A stretch of 64,000 bases of DNA from Termitomyces sp. T153 (taxonomy: Eukaryota; Basidiomycota; Agaricomycetes; Agaricales; Lyophyllaceae): positions 62,001 through 126,000 of the forward strand of contig JACKQL020000100.1 in assembly GCA_018296165.2 (NCBI GenBank). Reading direction: 5' to 3'. Position numbers and translations under genes: made by a program. The notes under the pieces were generated by a model, which made no database searches, had not been told where the DNA came from, and saw nothing but the letters and a program-made list of their open reading frames with translations. Shown here in pieces: positions 11,137 to 23,503 of this stretch. The stretch's first letter is position 1, and each line of letters begins with the position of its first letter.

Positions 11137-13976
11137 GGAAGTCTGTGAAATCATTCACAATAAAATCAAGGCTGATATTTTGAACCTTTGAACTCTGCTT
11201 ACTGATCTTGCTGGTTCTGTCATCTCAAGAAGAATGGTAAGCTCAGGACTGTACACAGTCTAGAGCTGCTAAAAAACTGTGTCACCATTTGCCACTCTGG
11301 AGTTCCCCCTTTTCCAGATCATGTTGCTGAATCTTTTGCTGTATGTATTTGTGGCATTACACTTGATCTTTATGTTAGTTATGATGAGCAACTAATTGAC
11401 CCAGCATCATGGGACTTAACAACATTTCAAACTCCTTTTAGCACACTTTGCTTAGTGACCTTACCAATGGGTTGGATCAACTCTGTACTAATCTTTTACA
11501 ATGACATTACCTTCATCCTGCAGCCTGAAATCCCTGATAATGTACTCAGTTTTATTGATGATGTTAGCACTAAAGGTTCCAAAGATTGGAAACTCATTTA
11601 TGGTGTTCCTGCTAAACATTCTGCTATCCCCAATATTCATTTAATGCTCTGGAAGTTCTTTGAACTTCTTAAGCAAATTGTTTAGTGAATGAAATATTGC
11701 AGTAGTATGTTTTCTGGTCACAAATTAGTCCTGTGCACTCCAACCTTCAAAATCCTTAAACATGTTTGCATGCCTAGCAGTTGCATTCCAAACAAAAGTC
11801 ACTTAGCCCTACTCAAGCACTGGGGCCCTTGCAAGTTGCTATCTGAAGTCCACACTTTTCTGAGCACAGTGGGAGTCCTCAGAAATTTTGTTAAAAATTT
11901 TGCCCATTGTGCTAACAACTTAATAAAACTTACTCCTGTTGGTGTTCTTTTTAAATTTGGCCCTGACCAGATTAATGCCCAATAAGACCTTGTTAAAGCC
12001 CTATAAGATGCTAAGCCCCTTGTTCCCATTGATTATAAATCACCTAACCCTGTCATCCTAGCAGTGGATACATCCTATATTGCTATTGATTACTACCTCT
12101 GTTGATGCTCTAGCAACAACCACAAAGAATATTGCTACAACTGCTTTGGCTCCATCATCCTTAACAACAGGGAGTCTAGCTTCAGTCAGCCCAAGCTGGA
12201 ACTTTATGGTCTTTATTGTGCTCTTCAGGCCTTATAAATGTATCTCATTGGAGTCAGGAACCTCATCATTGAAGTTGATGCTCACTATATCAAGAGTATA
12301 CTACAGAACCCTGATATTCAGCCTTCTGCTAGCATGAATTACTAGATTATGCTGATCTTTATGTTTTATTTTGAGCTTTTCCACATTAAAGGTACCATCC
12401 ATGGTCCAGATGAACTTTCACAATGCCCATTACAGCCTAGCAATTTTACCCTAGATGATAGTAATGACTCTGTCTATGGGGATTGGATAGATTGCTTAGA
12501 TGGCTTTATTCATCAAGTTCAGCACCCATTGCCCCTATTTTGCCATGTATCTCCTGCCTTGCAATTGCTACTCCCTCTCCATGAGTTTCAGCTTCTACAG
12601 CCTTGAGCAGCATTCAGTAATGATGCCAACAATACTTCAACCCTGCAACTAGCAACTAGTGATGATATTCTACCTCTGCAAGATGATGCCACCATGACTT
12701 ATAGCAATGTATTCTATAGTGATAAGACTATTGCTAGCAATATCCATATTCTCATGATTCAAAAATGGCTTAACAATCTTGTCAGACCTAAGGGCCTTAG
12801 CAACACTACCTATGCCACCTTCATTTGCTATGCATCCATGTTCTTCCTTGCCAGCAGTAAACTTTAGCAATGCAGTTGATGATGCTCACAAGCTCTTTAT
12901 CTCTACTAACCGCTGCTTACATGTTTTAAGAGCCATACACAATGACTTGGATCATAGAGGCCTTTTTGCTACTTGCTTAGCATTACTGGAATGCTTTTGG
13001 TGGCCCCAACTTAGTGCTGACCTTGTTTGGTACATTCACACTTGCCACATTTGCCAGATCCATTAGATAACCAAAGTACTTATTCCACTGACTGTCACTA
13101 TGCCTGTGCCCTTGTTTAGCAAGATATACATTGACACTGTGTTCATGCCACCCTCTAATAGACTCAAGTATATCATACCAGGATGGAGTTCTGTATGCTT
13201 GCTAGAGAAAACAATGAAGCCATTGCTAAGTAGTTATATGAAGACATTTTCTGTTGCTGGGGAGCCATTAGCAAAATTGTTACTGACAATAGCACACCCA
13301 TCTTGAAGGCCATTGCTTACTTAGCAAAGAAGTATAACTTACACTATATCAGGGTTTCAGGCTACAACAAGCATGCTAATAATATTGTTGAGCAACCTCA
13401 TTTTGACATTTGCCAAGCTCTTTTAAGGCTGTTGATAGTGATCAGCCTTATTACACTACTACTGGACACCACCTTCTTTCAGCTAATATAGTTGAAGCAA
13501 CATGCTTGCAACTACTGCCAAACTCTTTCTTATTGTCTACCAACCTTATAGCCTGCTGAGCAATTGACCTTTAACATTGCCAAGAGGACCTGGAGTGACT
13601 TCATAACAATGTCCTTAGTACCAATTGCTTAGCTGCCATTTGCTTTGAAGCAGAACATGCTGCTACAATTCACAACTATGATTTTCAAACTGGTGACCTT
13701 GTCCTGATAAGGAATACTAGGATAGAAGTTACCAATAACAAGAAGATGAGGCCTTGATACTTGGGCCCATTAGTGGTAATATCTTGTAACCATGGTGGTG
13801 CTTACATTCTTTGTGAACCAGATGGTTCAGTGTTGCATTGCCCAGTAGCTGCCTTTTGCCTGGTCAATTATTTTACTAGAGAATACATATCAGTGCTTAG
13901 CAATGCTTTTGACATTGACACCTCATGCCTTTGCAAACTTGAACAAATCAGCCTTATAGACCATGATGACAATTAA
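11137..13976 (+). pseudogene. Family B gypsy reverse transcriptase, RNase H and integrase
   Basis: The reverse transcriptase spans about 11137-11985, with LPMGWINSVLIFYNDITF and the catalytic FIDD at 11551-11562 retained. RNase H follows (about 12000-12430; VILAVDTSY, then EVDAHY). The integrase has an H-x4-H..C-x2-C zinc site (HNDLDH.. CHICQ, about 12940-13060). Its D,D,E core is legible as YIDTVF, VTDNSTP and NIVEQPHFD (13120-13410). The C-terminal GPY-like module YLGPLVVI (about 13760) runs to a stop at 13976. Several stops and frameshifts make it inactive. The 3' LTR begins at 16576, leaving about 2.6 kb that holds the antisense gene at 14493-16466. Confidence 0.85.
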
Positions 13977-14492
13977 AACCATTTGCTAAGCACTAGCAAC
14001 ATCTCATGACTTCACCTTTTATATCACTTATAAAATTTGTTTGCTATTCAGAAAAACTACCATATACCTTACAAAAATATTAAGTCCTTTACTTTGTCTT
14101 TCTTATTATCACATTTGCTGTTTAAAAACATTTATAGACAGTTTCATTATCATCTTCTTGCTTTCATTAAGATGCTGCACTTTGCTACTTGTTGCTAGCA
14201 CTCAGCATGCCTCTGGGGGTTTTCATGCCATGATGATTTACTGAGCATTTCCCCCATTGTTGCTAGTGCATAACAACTTGTCTACTTTTGCTCATACTCT
14301 CTGCCTTTGATTTATATGAACTTATTTTTTCTTTCTCACTCCTTCTAATCTAGTCTGATATGATACTTTTTCTTGAGCCCCTTAAGAAGGCCAGTTTACA
14401 AGTACAAAAGCTATGAGAAGCCCCTTAAGTGGGCTAGTATTTGTTCAAAAACATGTCACTGAAAACAAAATATATATAAGGAGCAGCTGTCA

Positions 14493-16466
14493 CTAGGTGT
14501 CAAAGTTGGCATTGTCACTGGAAACCTCCCCCATCTCCTCTTCCTTCCAATCTTCTTTGCCAACCCTGTTCTCCTCCTGCTGAGCCAGAAAAGCTTGGCA
14601 GTCACTCTGGTAATCTGCTAACATTACCAGCAAATGTTTAGTAACTGCAAACCTTGCCCTGGCCTCCAATAACTCTGCTCTTGTCATCTCCAACTTCCTT
14701 TAAAAACACCTCTCCAGCATGGCCACCCAATCCTTATACCCTCTCAGCAACATTAGTGGCATAAGTGAAGTTGGTAAGGCTAAGTCTTCCTCTAGCCACT
14801 CCAGCTCATTGTCACCCACCTGCCACTGAGGAGTATTGGTCCAGACAACACAGCAAACTTATTAGCAAATATTAAATAGCAAAAAAAAAGACTTAATCAG
14901 TCAACAGACTTCCTTTTCCTTGCCCTTCTCCTGCTTCTTGACCTCCATTGCTTCCTCCTCAACCTCTTGCTCTACTTCAACCTCTTTTTCAGTGACTGTT
15001 GCTATGGAGGTTCCCTCTTTCATCTCTACATCCTCCTTCTCCTTCTCCTTCTCTTTGCTAGCAACTATTTTCTGTCACTTGCTAGAAGCAACTAAGGCTG
15101 GACTTGCTCCTCATTTACATGCCAAGGGCATATTGTTGCTATTGTCATTGTTGCTGTTGCCTTCCCTGCTGCTAGCATTGTTCTCACTCTCAACCACTAC
15201 TCTACTCTTCTCCTACCACTTTCCCTTAGCAACGTTGCTACCACCATGATCTTGATCTGGATTGGCTCTTGCTTAACCACTAACTCTCTCTGCTGCTTGA
15301 CAAAAACTCTGGCCTGTCTCACCAAGGCTGCCTTTGTTGCTATCTACTGACAATTTTCCCACTTCTGCTTGTTGACAACTTCCTGTGGTACAAGCACTCT
15401 TTTCTTGAGCTATTGCAGCAATAGCAGACTTGGGCACCAGTGGGGTACTAGCACCCCTCTAGATCATTCTCTGCTCAGTAGTTGCCACACTTGAAAGGGT
15501 TGTTAGCAATTGCACTAGCAACATATGCTAAGGACTTACCACTTCTTGCCTCTCTTTAAACACCCTCCTCTCCTCTAGCAACACTGTAGTCTTGCTCTTT
15601 GCCTTCTTCAAAACCACACTCCTGCACCCATACCAGTGTCCACCACAGTCAAGGCCTTTTGCCACTGCAGGAGGCCAACCAGCTTTTTGTCAGTAAATGA
15701 ATCTTGAATGAGTTCCTGCAACAATATTAGTGAATTTTGTTAAGCATTAGCAATAGAAAAAGGCTTACCTCAAATTCTTCATTCTTGTCTCTTTGGCCTT
15801 CTTTTTGCCCTTCTATTTACCTTTTGGAGTTGTTGCTACTCTTGGCAATGTTGCCAAGCCCTTAGTCACACTGCCAGCTGCATGCTTGGGAGTAGAGGGC
15901 CCAGCCTTCCCAATGCTTCCACAATTTGCACTAACCTCTCCTCCATGGCCCTTACTATGCTTAGCCTCTGCTGTTATTGAACAGCTAAAGTTACCTTAGC
16001 AGAGTTGCTAGCCTTGGCAACATTGCCAGCACTCACCATCATCCCAGCCTCCAAATCTTCTAGCAAGAAATCTAACAATGGCAGAAAAGGAGCTTAGTAA
16101 TAGTATTAACCATATTGCTAAAAAACAGAGAAGGAGACTTACAAAGTGTTTGTTGTACTCTTGAATCCAGCCCTCCTCCTTGTACAGTTCACATAGCTGC
16201 TGACACTCCTTGTCAACAACTGCCAGCTCCACCCACTCCATCCCACTCTCCAGCTGTCTCAAAACAGTGCAGCCAGATCTTGGACAAGGATTAGTTGCTG
16301 ATGAATCATGTGCTACTGCAAGGAGGCAATCAATCTTATTCAGAAATGCTTGGGCCATTGCACACTTTTCCAACTGTATAGTAAGATCAGATGACATAGC
16401 AATAAGATTATAATTGTGAGAAAGGTAAAGAGATAAGAGATGGGAGAGAGAGCTAACAAAGTCCAA
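14493..16466 (-). pseudogene. Antisense gene between family B pol and its 3' LTR
   Basis: On the minus strand a readable exon (initiator candidates at 16466 or 16395, MSSDLTIQLEKCAMAQAF..) runs to about 16141, where GTAAGTCTCC begins an intron of about 70 bp ending TTGTTAG. The next segment reads FLLEDLEAGM and AGNVAKASNSAK. Further pieces are rich in Lys, Arg and Gln, and the last exon reads MTRAELLEARARFAVTKHLL and FLAQQEENRVGKEDW to a stop at 14493. A homologue lies in the same place beside the second family B LTR (about 32100-33052). I do not recognise the function. The C-terminal half looks basic and helical. Stops are common, so this copy is dead. Confidence 0.6.
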
Positions 16467-16566
16467 CTAATTGCTAGCTCCTTTTTATTTTTGCCTCTTT
16501 AGCTGCATGGACTATGCAAGCAATTACAAGACTTTGGTTGACTAAGAACAGTTAAGGTTTCAGCAT

Positions 16567-17748
16567 AGGGGAGGATGATAAGACCCAACTGTTGCTAGAC
16601 ACCATTATTGACATCTAAGACTATCTTATCTGGATAGCATCTGATGTGGACATAGCATGAGTATATACAGGTCATGTGATTTCATTATATGGGATCTAGC
16701 TTCAAGGTCTAAAATGACTATAGCCATTGCACAGAATTTGAATGACCATAAGACTGCTGGATCATGAGCTTCATCACATGGAGTATAGCCTTTGGATCTA
16801 GAACAATAAGGCCAAGACCTTCCTTAGCAACAATTACTAGTGACCTTACCTAGTGACAACAATACCTCTTCTCAAAAATGGATAAATTAAAGGCCATGTG
16901 ACCTCTTACTTATCATTTTTTTGTCTTGCTTACAAATACACCTGAATGGCATCTACACTTCAGATATTGATGTTGGGTATACTTTTTATTGTTACTGACA
17001 TTTATTATACATCTTATTGACATCACATACAAATACTTGGTTATCATACTGATATCCAGTATGTATCAGGGACACTTTTGTAGATGCTGTTGTTAGCAGC
17101 AACTGATGTTTTCTTTCTGAATACTATACCTACAAATAGTATAAATACTGCCTGTATATAGACAAAAAACAACCAAGAGTATTGTTTCTCCCCATTAGCT
17201 CTCAGCTTACCAGCTTCAGATTTCTCTTATTGCTCTCCCTTATCATTGTTAACAACTTGGCAGCAAGTCTTTATGACCTTGTACTTGATTTAGTGTGAGT
17301 GCCAACTGCAAGTACACTTAGTGTTTTGTGACTTAGCAATGCTAGCAACTGCAGCTAGCAACTAGTTTGTGTTTGTCCCCCAGTTTATATTGATCTCACT
17401 TATTTCCTGTTTCCCACCCCCTTTCTATTGCTTAGTTCTCCTTTCTTAGTGACTTATCTCTCTCATTAGCAATTCATTCTAGTAACTCTTTTGTCTCCAA
17501 CCCTTTTTCTCTTCATTACCCAGTGATTCAGTTATCCTATGTTACCATCTAGCAACTAAGGCTAGCAATAGCAACCTTTCCCACTTGCACTTTCACTCCA
17601 TACCCAATCCCTTTAGTGCTCTAGTTTTCTGGGATGTTTACTGACTTGCCCTCACTACTTTCTATTGCCAGCTACCCTATCTGGTTGCTAGTGCTTAGGT
17701 TTCCTTTTGTTTTCCTACATAGCAGCTAAGCAGCATAGGAGCATATCA
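16567..17748 (+). repeat. Family B 3' LTR with adjacent polypurine tract
   Basis: AGGGGAGGA at 16567-16575 is a polypurine tract, followed by TGATAAGACCC, the LTR start. The same string occurs at 33064-33083. A promoter-like TATAAATACTG lies at about 17138 and again in the other copy at about 33500. The right end is placed at ..ATATCA (17748) because the terminus is inverted relative to TGAT and because a coding frame starts 16 bp later; this end is uncertain. Confidence 0.6.
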
Positions 17749-17763
17749 TTGACTGCCTGAAAG

Positions 17764-20160
17764 ATGATCAAGCAACATTTCTCTGCAAAAGAGAAGGGCA
17801 AGGGCAAAGTGAAAGAGCCTGAGCCCTCCACTGTTGTGCATGAGCAACTCACTCACATTCTCCAGCAGCTCTATGAAGCTGAAGTACCAGAAGATGTTGG
17901 GGCTGACATCCTCAATAATCTAGTAGTACAATTGGCACTCTTAAGTTCTGAACAAACTTGATGTTGTCAGAAATGAAAGGGATGAGGCCTGGTTGGACCT
18001 CTTCTGCTTAGCATTGGAGAAGGGAAAGTGTGTAGTGTCCCCTCCTCAACTTTCAGAAGCAAAGAAGGCTTGTACAGAGCCTTCTGTATTTGTCAAGGGT
18101 TCCTCAATTCAGAAGGTGCACCCAGTGCCCTATAATGATGTTGTTCCCACTGGCAATGACCAGCTGATGAACAAGTGTCCTGACTTTAGGGTGCCACAGT
18201 CTGCAGCTGGACTATCAAAGCCAGCAGCAGCAAAGGCTGGTCTGTCAAGGCCAGCAATGGCTAAGGCTAGCTCTGCAAAGCTAGCTACAACTCCAGTAGT
18301 GGCAGATGATCCTGTGGTCATTGCCATCCCAGTAGCCTTTCCTGCAAACATGCTGCAGAAGTCAGAGGTAGGAATGATTGAGGTCCTCAAACCAAGGACC
18401 TACAAGGTTCCAACTGCCCTGTCTCACAAGCACATTCCAATGGTTTACTAGGACCCCTGTGATGAAGAGTTCTTTGTCACTCAAGTACAAGCTTCCTGAG
18501 CTGCAGCCAGTGCTGCAGGTGCATTGGACTCAAGGAGCAAGGATGATCTCCCAACATCTAAACAACAAATTTTGAAAAGTGACTCAAAGGATGACAATGC
18601 TGAGTGTTGTTAAAAGAAGAAACACAATGATAATGCTAAATAGCTGTTAGCTATTGACACTGAGAAGTCTAAGCTAGACTTAAAGCATCTAGATAATACA
18701 GTGCCTAACCACTTTCTAGATGGCTAGGAAATCACACTTGTGTGGAGGCACCAGAATGACTTCCAAAGTATTTTACACCCCAACTTCTACTGGTTGCCAA
18801 CAACAAATGCAGTCTTTGTTGGCAACAAAGCAGACTTTGCCTGCTCAACCAAGATGGCAGGGTTATTCCATATATCTCTCTGGTACAAACTGCTATACCA
18901 ATGGGCTCCATAAGGGATGCCCATGAACTCAGAACAGCTATGGCTGATTCTGAAAATCATCTATAAGCACTGTCCTCACATTACTATGAGAGAGTGGATA
19001 CATGCCACTCTCCTCCTCTAGAAGCTCCACCAGATCTGCTTCTTTACAGCTCTAAATCGCAGAGATTGCACCATGCAACATGTCATGGAGTTGACTCAAG
19101 AAGAGTTGGAAACCTCTCTTCCAAGAGGGGACCATCATTGGCAAATGATCCCCTTGCATTCATGTTTGTTAGCCATGCTTGGCCATACAGATAACAACAC
19201 CTAAGGAGTGGAACTTAATCAAGTCCTTATCAGTCAGCATTTTTACATTGATGCATGGGCACAATATATCTTGCACCACAGCCACCCAGGTTCTCAGAAC
19301 CTGTATTCAGGTGTGGCAATCAATGCCTCATTGCACATAAACCAACATTTGGTCTTTAGATATGTACTGGGTTGGGCACTCACCCTGACTACACCACATG
19401 CATGAACAGCCTATATGAGACTGTTTGCTATGGTGGCTGCTTAGCCTCAACTCTACTAGGACATGGATAACAACTACTGCACTCACACAGGGGAATTTAC
19501 TCCATTTACTCCTTACACTTTCATTCTGCATAGGCTTCAAGTTCTGCCTACACAAATTAACAACCTTAGCCAGATAGAGGTGATATGTCACCTCTTAGCT
19601 CATTGCATGCCTCCTGCCTGGGTGAACTATGTGTATACCTATGGTATATGCTTTCTGAATCATCACTAGTCAGAGAGTGTGTTACACACTGACCTACATT
19701 CATGAGGGTTGACAATGAACATCATTGTCAACTCCAGACTATAGGTGTAGCCCCTGCCTTGGCAGGGTACAACAGGTCATATGCACTCACTGCTGACAAT
19801 TGGGAGTGCTTCCAAGTGCTTCTACAACTCCACAAGAGTTGTGGCCAATTTCCACTGAGCATGGCAGAATGGATGTGCTACAGTGAGTTGGCCATCTTTA
19901 CTCACCTTCTGCAGCACCCTATAGAAGTGGTAAATGCCTCCCTTGCAAAAGTGGAGGAGCCATCTTCTATGACTCCTCCACTGAGTGCAGCTCCAACTGA
20001 TGAGGGTCCCTCTGCATCAATAGTATCAGCCACTATCCACCCCACTATGAGCTCATCTTTGGTACCTACCAAATTGCTACCTCAGCTGTCCCTGAAGCTA
20101 GACCAAGCAGCTTCAGTGATACAGCTAACACTATATCACAGCACTAGGCAGACATCATGA
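17764..20160 (+). pseudogene. Unidentified retroelement-linked ORF, multiply broken
   Basis: Starting 16 bp after the family B LTR, the frame reads MIKQHFSAKEKGKGKVKEPE, an acidic helical stretch, then Ala/Lys/Ser-rich low-complexity sequence (KPAAAKAGLSRPAMAKAS, about 18210-18290). A more structured region at 18700-19660 contains FYWLPTTNAVFVGNKADF, LYSGVAINASLHINQHLVFRY and FTPFTPYTFILHRL. The tail from 19700 to 20160 is Pro/Ser-rich. At least ten stops and frameshifts are present. A decayed copy of the tail (DTANTI..WADI, about 55740-55800) follows a related LTR end at 55.6 kb. It could be a Gag-like or accessory protein of a non-autonomous element; I do not recognise the domain. Confidence 0.5.
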
Positions 20161-20470
20161 GCAACAAGGAGGCTGCAGCTAAACAGATGGATAAATGGGC
20201 AGGGTAAACTACTTAGTAGAGTTCACCAATTAACATTGGTCTATACAGGCTAGCTGAGTGCCCAATATTATCCCCCAGCACAGTTGGGCAGCATGCTGGA
20301 ACATTACTATGTCCATCTTATCAAGTAGGACCATTTAGTCCTACCCCAACTTTGACATAAAGGCTTTTGCTTGGGTTCCAGTAAAGACTCTTGGGTGGAA
20401 TGCTATATCTCACTCCTTTATTTGTTTTGTGATTAGTTGTGAGTCCATTGACAGACTCAAAAGGAGGGTA

Positions 20471-20686
20471 TGTAATGGAGCATTTAACATAGCTTTGTTA
20501 TTATTGTATAATATTCATTTATTTATTATTATAATGTGGTGTCACTTGATGCTACCTATTAAATACTCATAGTATAATTATATAAGGCAGTGCCTTACTT
20601 CATACCTCATAGACAAGATCAATCAACTAGTTTTGACTTACAAGGTGTGAACCATAAGCTGCACAAACTATAACAGAAACATTACA
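20471..20686 (+). repeat. Copia-like short LTR (TGTAATG..CATTACA)
   Basis: A 216-bp unit with inverted ends TGTAATG and CATTACA is preceded by the purine-rich CAAAAGGAGGGTA, as expected for the 3' LTR of a Copia-type element. It contains TATATAAGGCAGTG about 110 bp from its right end. The flanks (GGGTA and GATTC) are not a direct repeat, so it is not a clean solo LTR. No Copia pol is legible upstream. Confidence 0.65.
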
Positions 20687-20759
20687 GATTCAATGCTCTT
20701 AAATCCAGTCTAACAGCTTAAGTCAGTAAAACCAGGAGATGAGGAAAAATGGAACTCAC

Positions 20760-21720
20760 ATATTATGCCACCTGCCTTAAGGCCACCTCATTAGCCAACC
20801 ACTCCTCTCATCTCCTCCCAGCCGCCACTTCCACCTGAAGCATCCTGACCTCTGATGCTCCCTGCTACCCCTCTATCTTCTCTATGGACCTTGTCTCCAG
20901 CTGCCTCAACTGCTCCTGCAGCCTTTGAACTTCTAAGGCCCACTCAGTGGTTGTCCATATAGCAGCATTCTGGTTCCACTGCACTGTGTCCCTATCTCTC
21001 TATGCTGCATCCCTATTCCTCCATGCCATATTTTGCTCCTTCTCCACTCTTTGGAGCTCTCCCTCTCATGCTGCTAGCTGCTCTGCCAACTCCTCTATCC
21101 TCTAATGCAGGAATGAATCTGCAATTGACTCCCTCACCAATGCTCTCAATCTAAGAAAGTACATGTAAGGGCTGGGAGGGCTGGCCTTCAATGCCTCACT
21201 CTGGGGCCTCTTGCTAGGCCCAGCCTCTAGAGGTGGAGATGCCCTTTGCTTCCCCTTGTTCCATGCAATCTGCATCTCCTCTCTATGCCTCCCTGTAGTA
21301 GCCCCATCTTTTTCATTGATCAACTCCCACTCTCTGACACCCTGCTCCTCTGCTTCTCACCCAACTGCTTCCTTACCCAACCCTGCTCCCAGCCCTGCTC
21401 TGCAGTTATACAAACTGTGTGCCACTCTAACAAAACAGAACACTTCTTATGCCTCACATAGCACAAAAAGCAAACTGATGAGTCCTGGCAGGATCCCTTC
21501 ACCAGCACCTCAAATTCACATTGCTCTCCACACTAGGCATAGAGGGCACACTAGACAAATGCTCAGCCAGAGCACTGAAAGAGGACTTCATGACCTACTG
21601 AGGCTTCTGCCTAACACCACTCTAGGTTTGGGGAGCCCATACCCACCCAACTGCTTCCATGAATCTTTTTAGCATTGCTTCTGCCTGTGGCACTCCCTGG
21701 AACTCTAAGACCACCTGCAC
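20760..21720 (-). pseudogene. Antisense Zn2Cys6-like/coiled-coil gene of an older family L element
   Basis: On the minus strand it reads AEAMLKRFMEAVGWVWAP, a probable short intron (GTAGGTCATG..TTTCAG), then CFLCYVRHKKC (C-x2-C-x6-C) and SVLLEWHTVCITAEQGW. Next come NKGKQRASPPLEAGPSKRP and a long helical region (IEELAEQLAA, QRVEKEQNMAWRNRDAA, QEQLRQLETRSIEKIE) ending EEWLANEVAL. The same blocks occur in the younger L element at 23504-24876. It lies left of an L LTR whose own sense strand is plus, so again the gene is antisense to the element. Stops replace CAG/CGA codons. Confidence 0.7.
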
Positions 21721-21759
21721 CATCTCCAGCTCCAAGCTAGAGTGAGAGGAGCAGCCTGT

Positions 21760-22126
21760 CAACCAGAGTTGGATGAGTAGATGGCTCCAAAACTCTAGCC
21801 CAAAATAAACCTCTAGAAAGGCCCACTATGGCAGAAGACAAATCTGTAAAGTGCAATCAGTATAGTATTAAATACAGAGTCATTGCACTTATGACATTGG
21901 ATGATTGCAACTACCCACTCCCAATTGTAATGCTGCTCAGACTTTGCATGACAGCTCTTGTATGTGGTCCAAACTGATATCCACCAAACTTGCATGGCCT
22001 GATGAAACTCTGCCACCAGACCACAGTCTCAAAGAAGCTCCTTCAACCATATATAAGTTGTAGAGTAATATTAGTTATAGTAGTCTTGATATTACCTATA
22101 TTTGTGTCTAATCTCTGCCTTGTTGT
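21760..22126 (+). repeat. Left part of an older family L LTR, split by the young L element
   Basis: TATATAAG at about 22050 followed by AGTCTTGATATTACC at about 22073 is the promoter and start region of an L LTR on the plus strand. It breaks at GTTGT (22122-22126), where the young element inserted, and resumes at 28798. The left boundary is blurred by decay; a TGTCA near 21756 is only a candidate. Confidence 0.6.
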
Positions 22127-23284
22127 TGTCAGGTTCTGCTGACTATGGGGGCTCAGCTACACTGGGCGAGTCCTTACTAGGCGAATGTGATTCCCTGCAC
22201 TGACAACCAAGCACTTGGAGGTGTTTCAAGCACTGGGGACTTGTGAGGATAGCCAGGGGGAATTGATCCGAGCAAGTCCGGGGAGGTCCAGAGGAGTAGA
22301 GGACAGGTTGCAGGGGAGGGGGATGGACTTGGCGGGGTTCAGGCATAAGTCCGTGTGTGAGTATTGTGGGTGTGGAGGAGACGGAGGCTACGTGGATGAC
22401 AGGAGTGGAGCCGGAGTTCTGATGGGGGATCAACAGGGATTGATGGGGTTCAGAGCCAAGTGTATAGCAGGGTCCGGGGGTGGTAACGAGCATCAGGGTT
22501 CATAATTGTAATTGTGGAGTCTGTGAGGGCATTAGGGTTGAGAGGACTTGAGCACAATAGACAGAATCAAACAAGATGAGACAGAGTCGAACGAGATGAG
22601 ATGGAGTCGAACAAAATGAGATGGAGATGAGATGAGAACAAGAATAGATTCAGGCAGAGACATGGAATGATAACAAAAGGATAACAGAACAAAAATGAGA
22701 TAAGACTGGGAGACTGAGAGTAAGGAAAACAAGACACGGGACACAAAACACAAGAAGAAACAATCAGAAACACATCAGAAAGGTAGGTAGATAGGTAATC
22801 TCAAGACTAGAGTACAAGGAGCTACTCTACATCTTATATACTGACTACTGAAGAGCTCCGGGGACGTCAGCCATGGTGGTGGGGCTTGGTGGAGCTCGAC
22901 AGAGTCAATGGGTGTTGGTTACAATCAGAGAGCAGGCCACATTGATATGTTGATGGGATCAAGTGCGACGTGGTCTGTTCTGAGGCTGTCATGATACTCT
23001 AGGGTAAGTCAGGGAAGCCAGAGTGTCAAGTTGATGATGTGTAATGGGGTCAGGCACAGCAGGGGAGTGGTTCCAGGAGCTCAGGAAGTCCAGGGGAAGT
23101 GCCAGTGGCTGCGGAGAAGATGTCAAAGTTGGCCAGGGGGCTGTCAGAGTTAGCCAAGAAGGTGCCAGAGTTAGCTGGAGTAGGCGCGGAGTGCTGGGGA
23201 AGTTTGACAAAGTGTCAGGGGGGGTTCTGGGGGAGCAGGGGTTTGTGGGGTGGTGTATGGGGCTTCAGGGAACGGGTCATGACA
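22127..23284 (-). repeat. 3' LTR of the young family L element
   Basis: 1158 bp. Plus-strand ends are TGTCAGGTTCTGCTGAC and CGGGTCATGACA. It carries the TATA box, the 13-nt TAATCTCAAGACT (22796-22808) and about three copies of a 21-bp unit (GTCAGAGTTAGCC-like) at 23120-23180. The G/C-run PPT abuts its inner end. Confidence 0.9.
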
Positions 23285-23298
23285 TCACCCCCCCCTTC
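23285..23298 (-). promoter_or_regulatory. Polypurine tract of the family L element
   Basis: The minus strand reads GAAGGGGGGGTGA directly before TGTCATGACC, the start of the 3' LTR. Family A has AGAGGGGGGGTGA directly before TGTCAGGGG at 63181-63193. A polypurine tract primes plus-strand DNA synthesis. Confidence 0.8.
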
Positions 23299-23503
23299 AG
23301 CATCGAGACCCTTGAGATGCAGGGAGGCGGGTCAGGGATCGGCAGGGCGTGGGAGTCGAAGCCCAGTAATATTGATCAATCCACAGCAAGTAATGGCAGT
23401 GTGGGAGGCAAAGTTGAAGCGTGGCTGCCACTGCATCAGGAGGTTCTTCCTAATTGATTAAAAGGCCTTGGACATACCCCAGGGCTCCCTCAAATTCTTT
23501 GTC

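Noticed and set aside
22532..22773. Hydrophobic minus-strand frames resembling a membrane peptide
   Set aside because: They lie in the repetitive part of the LTR and recur only because the LTR is duplicated (28042-28283).
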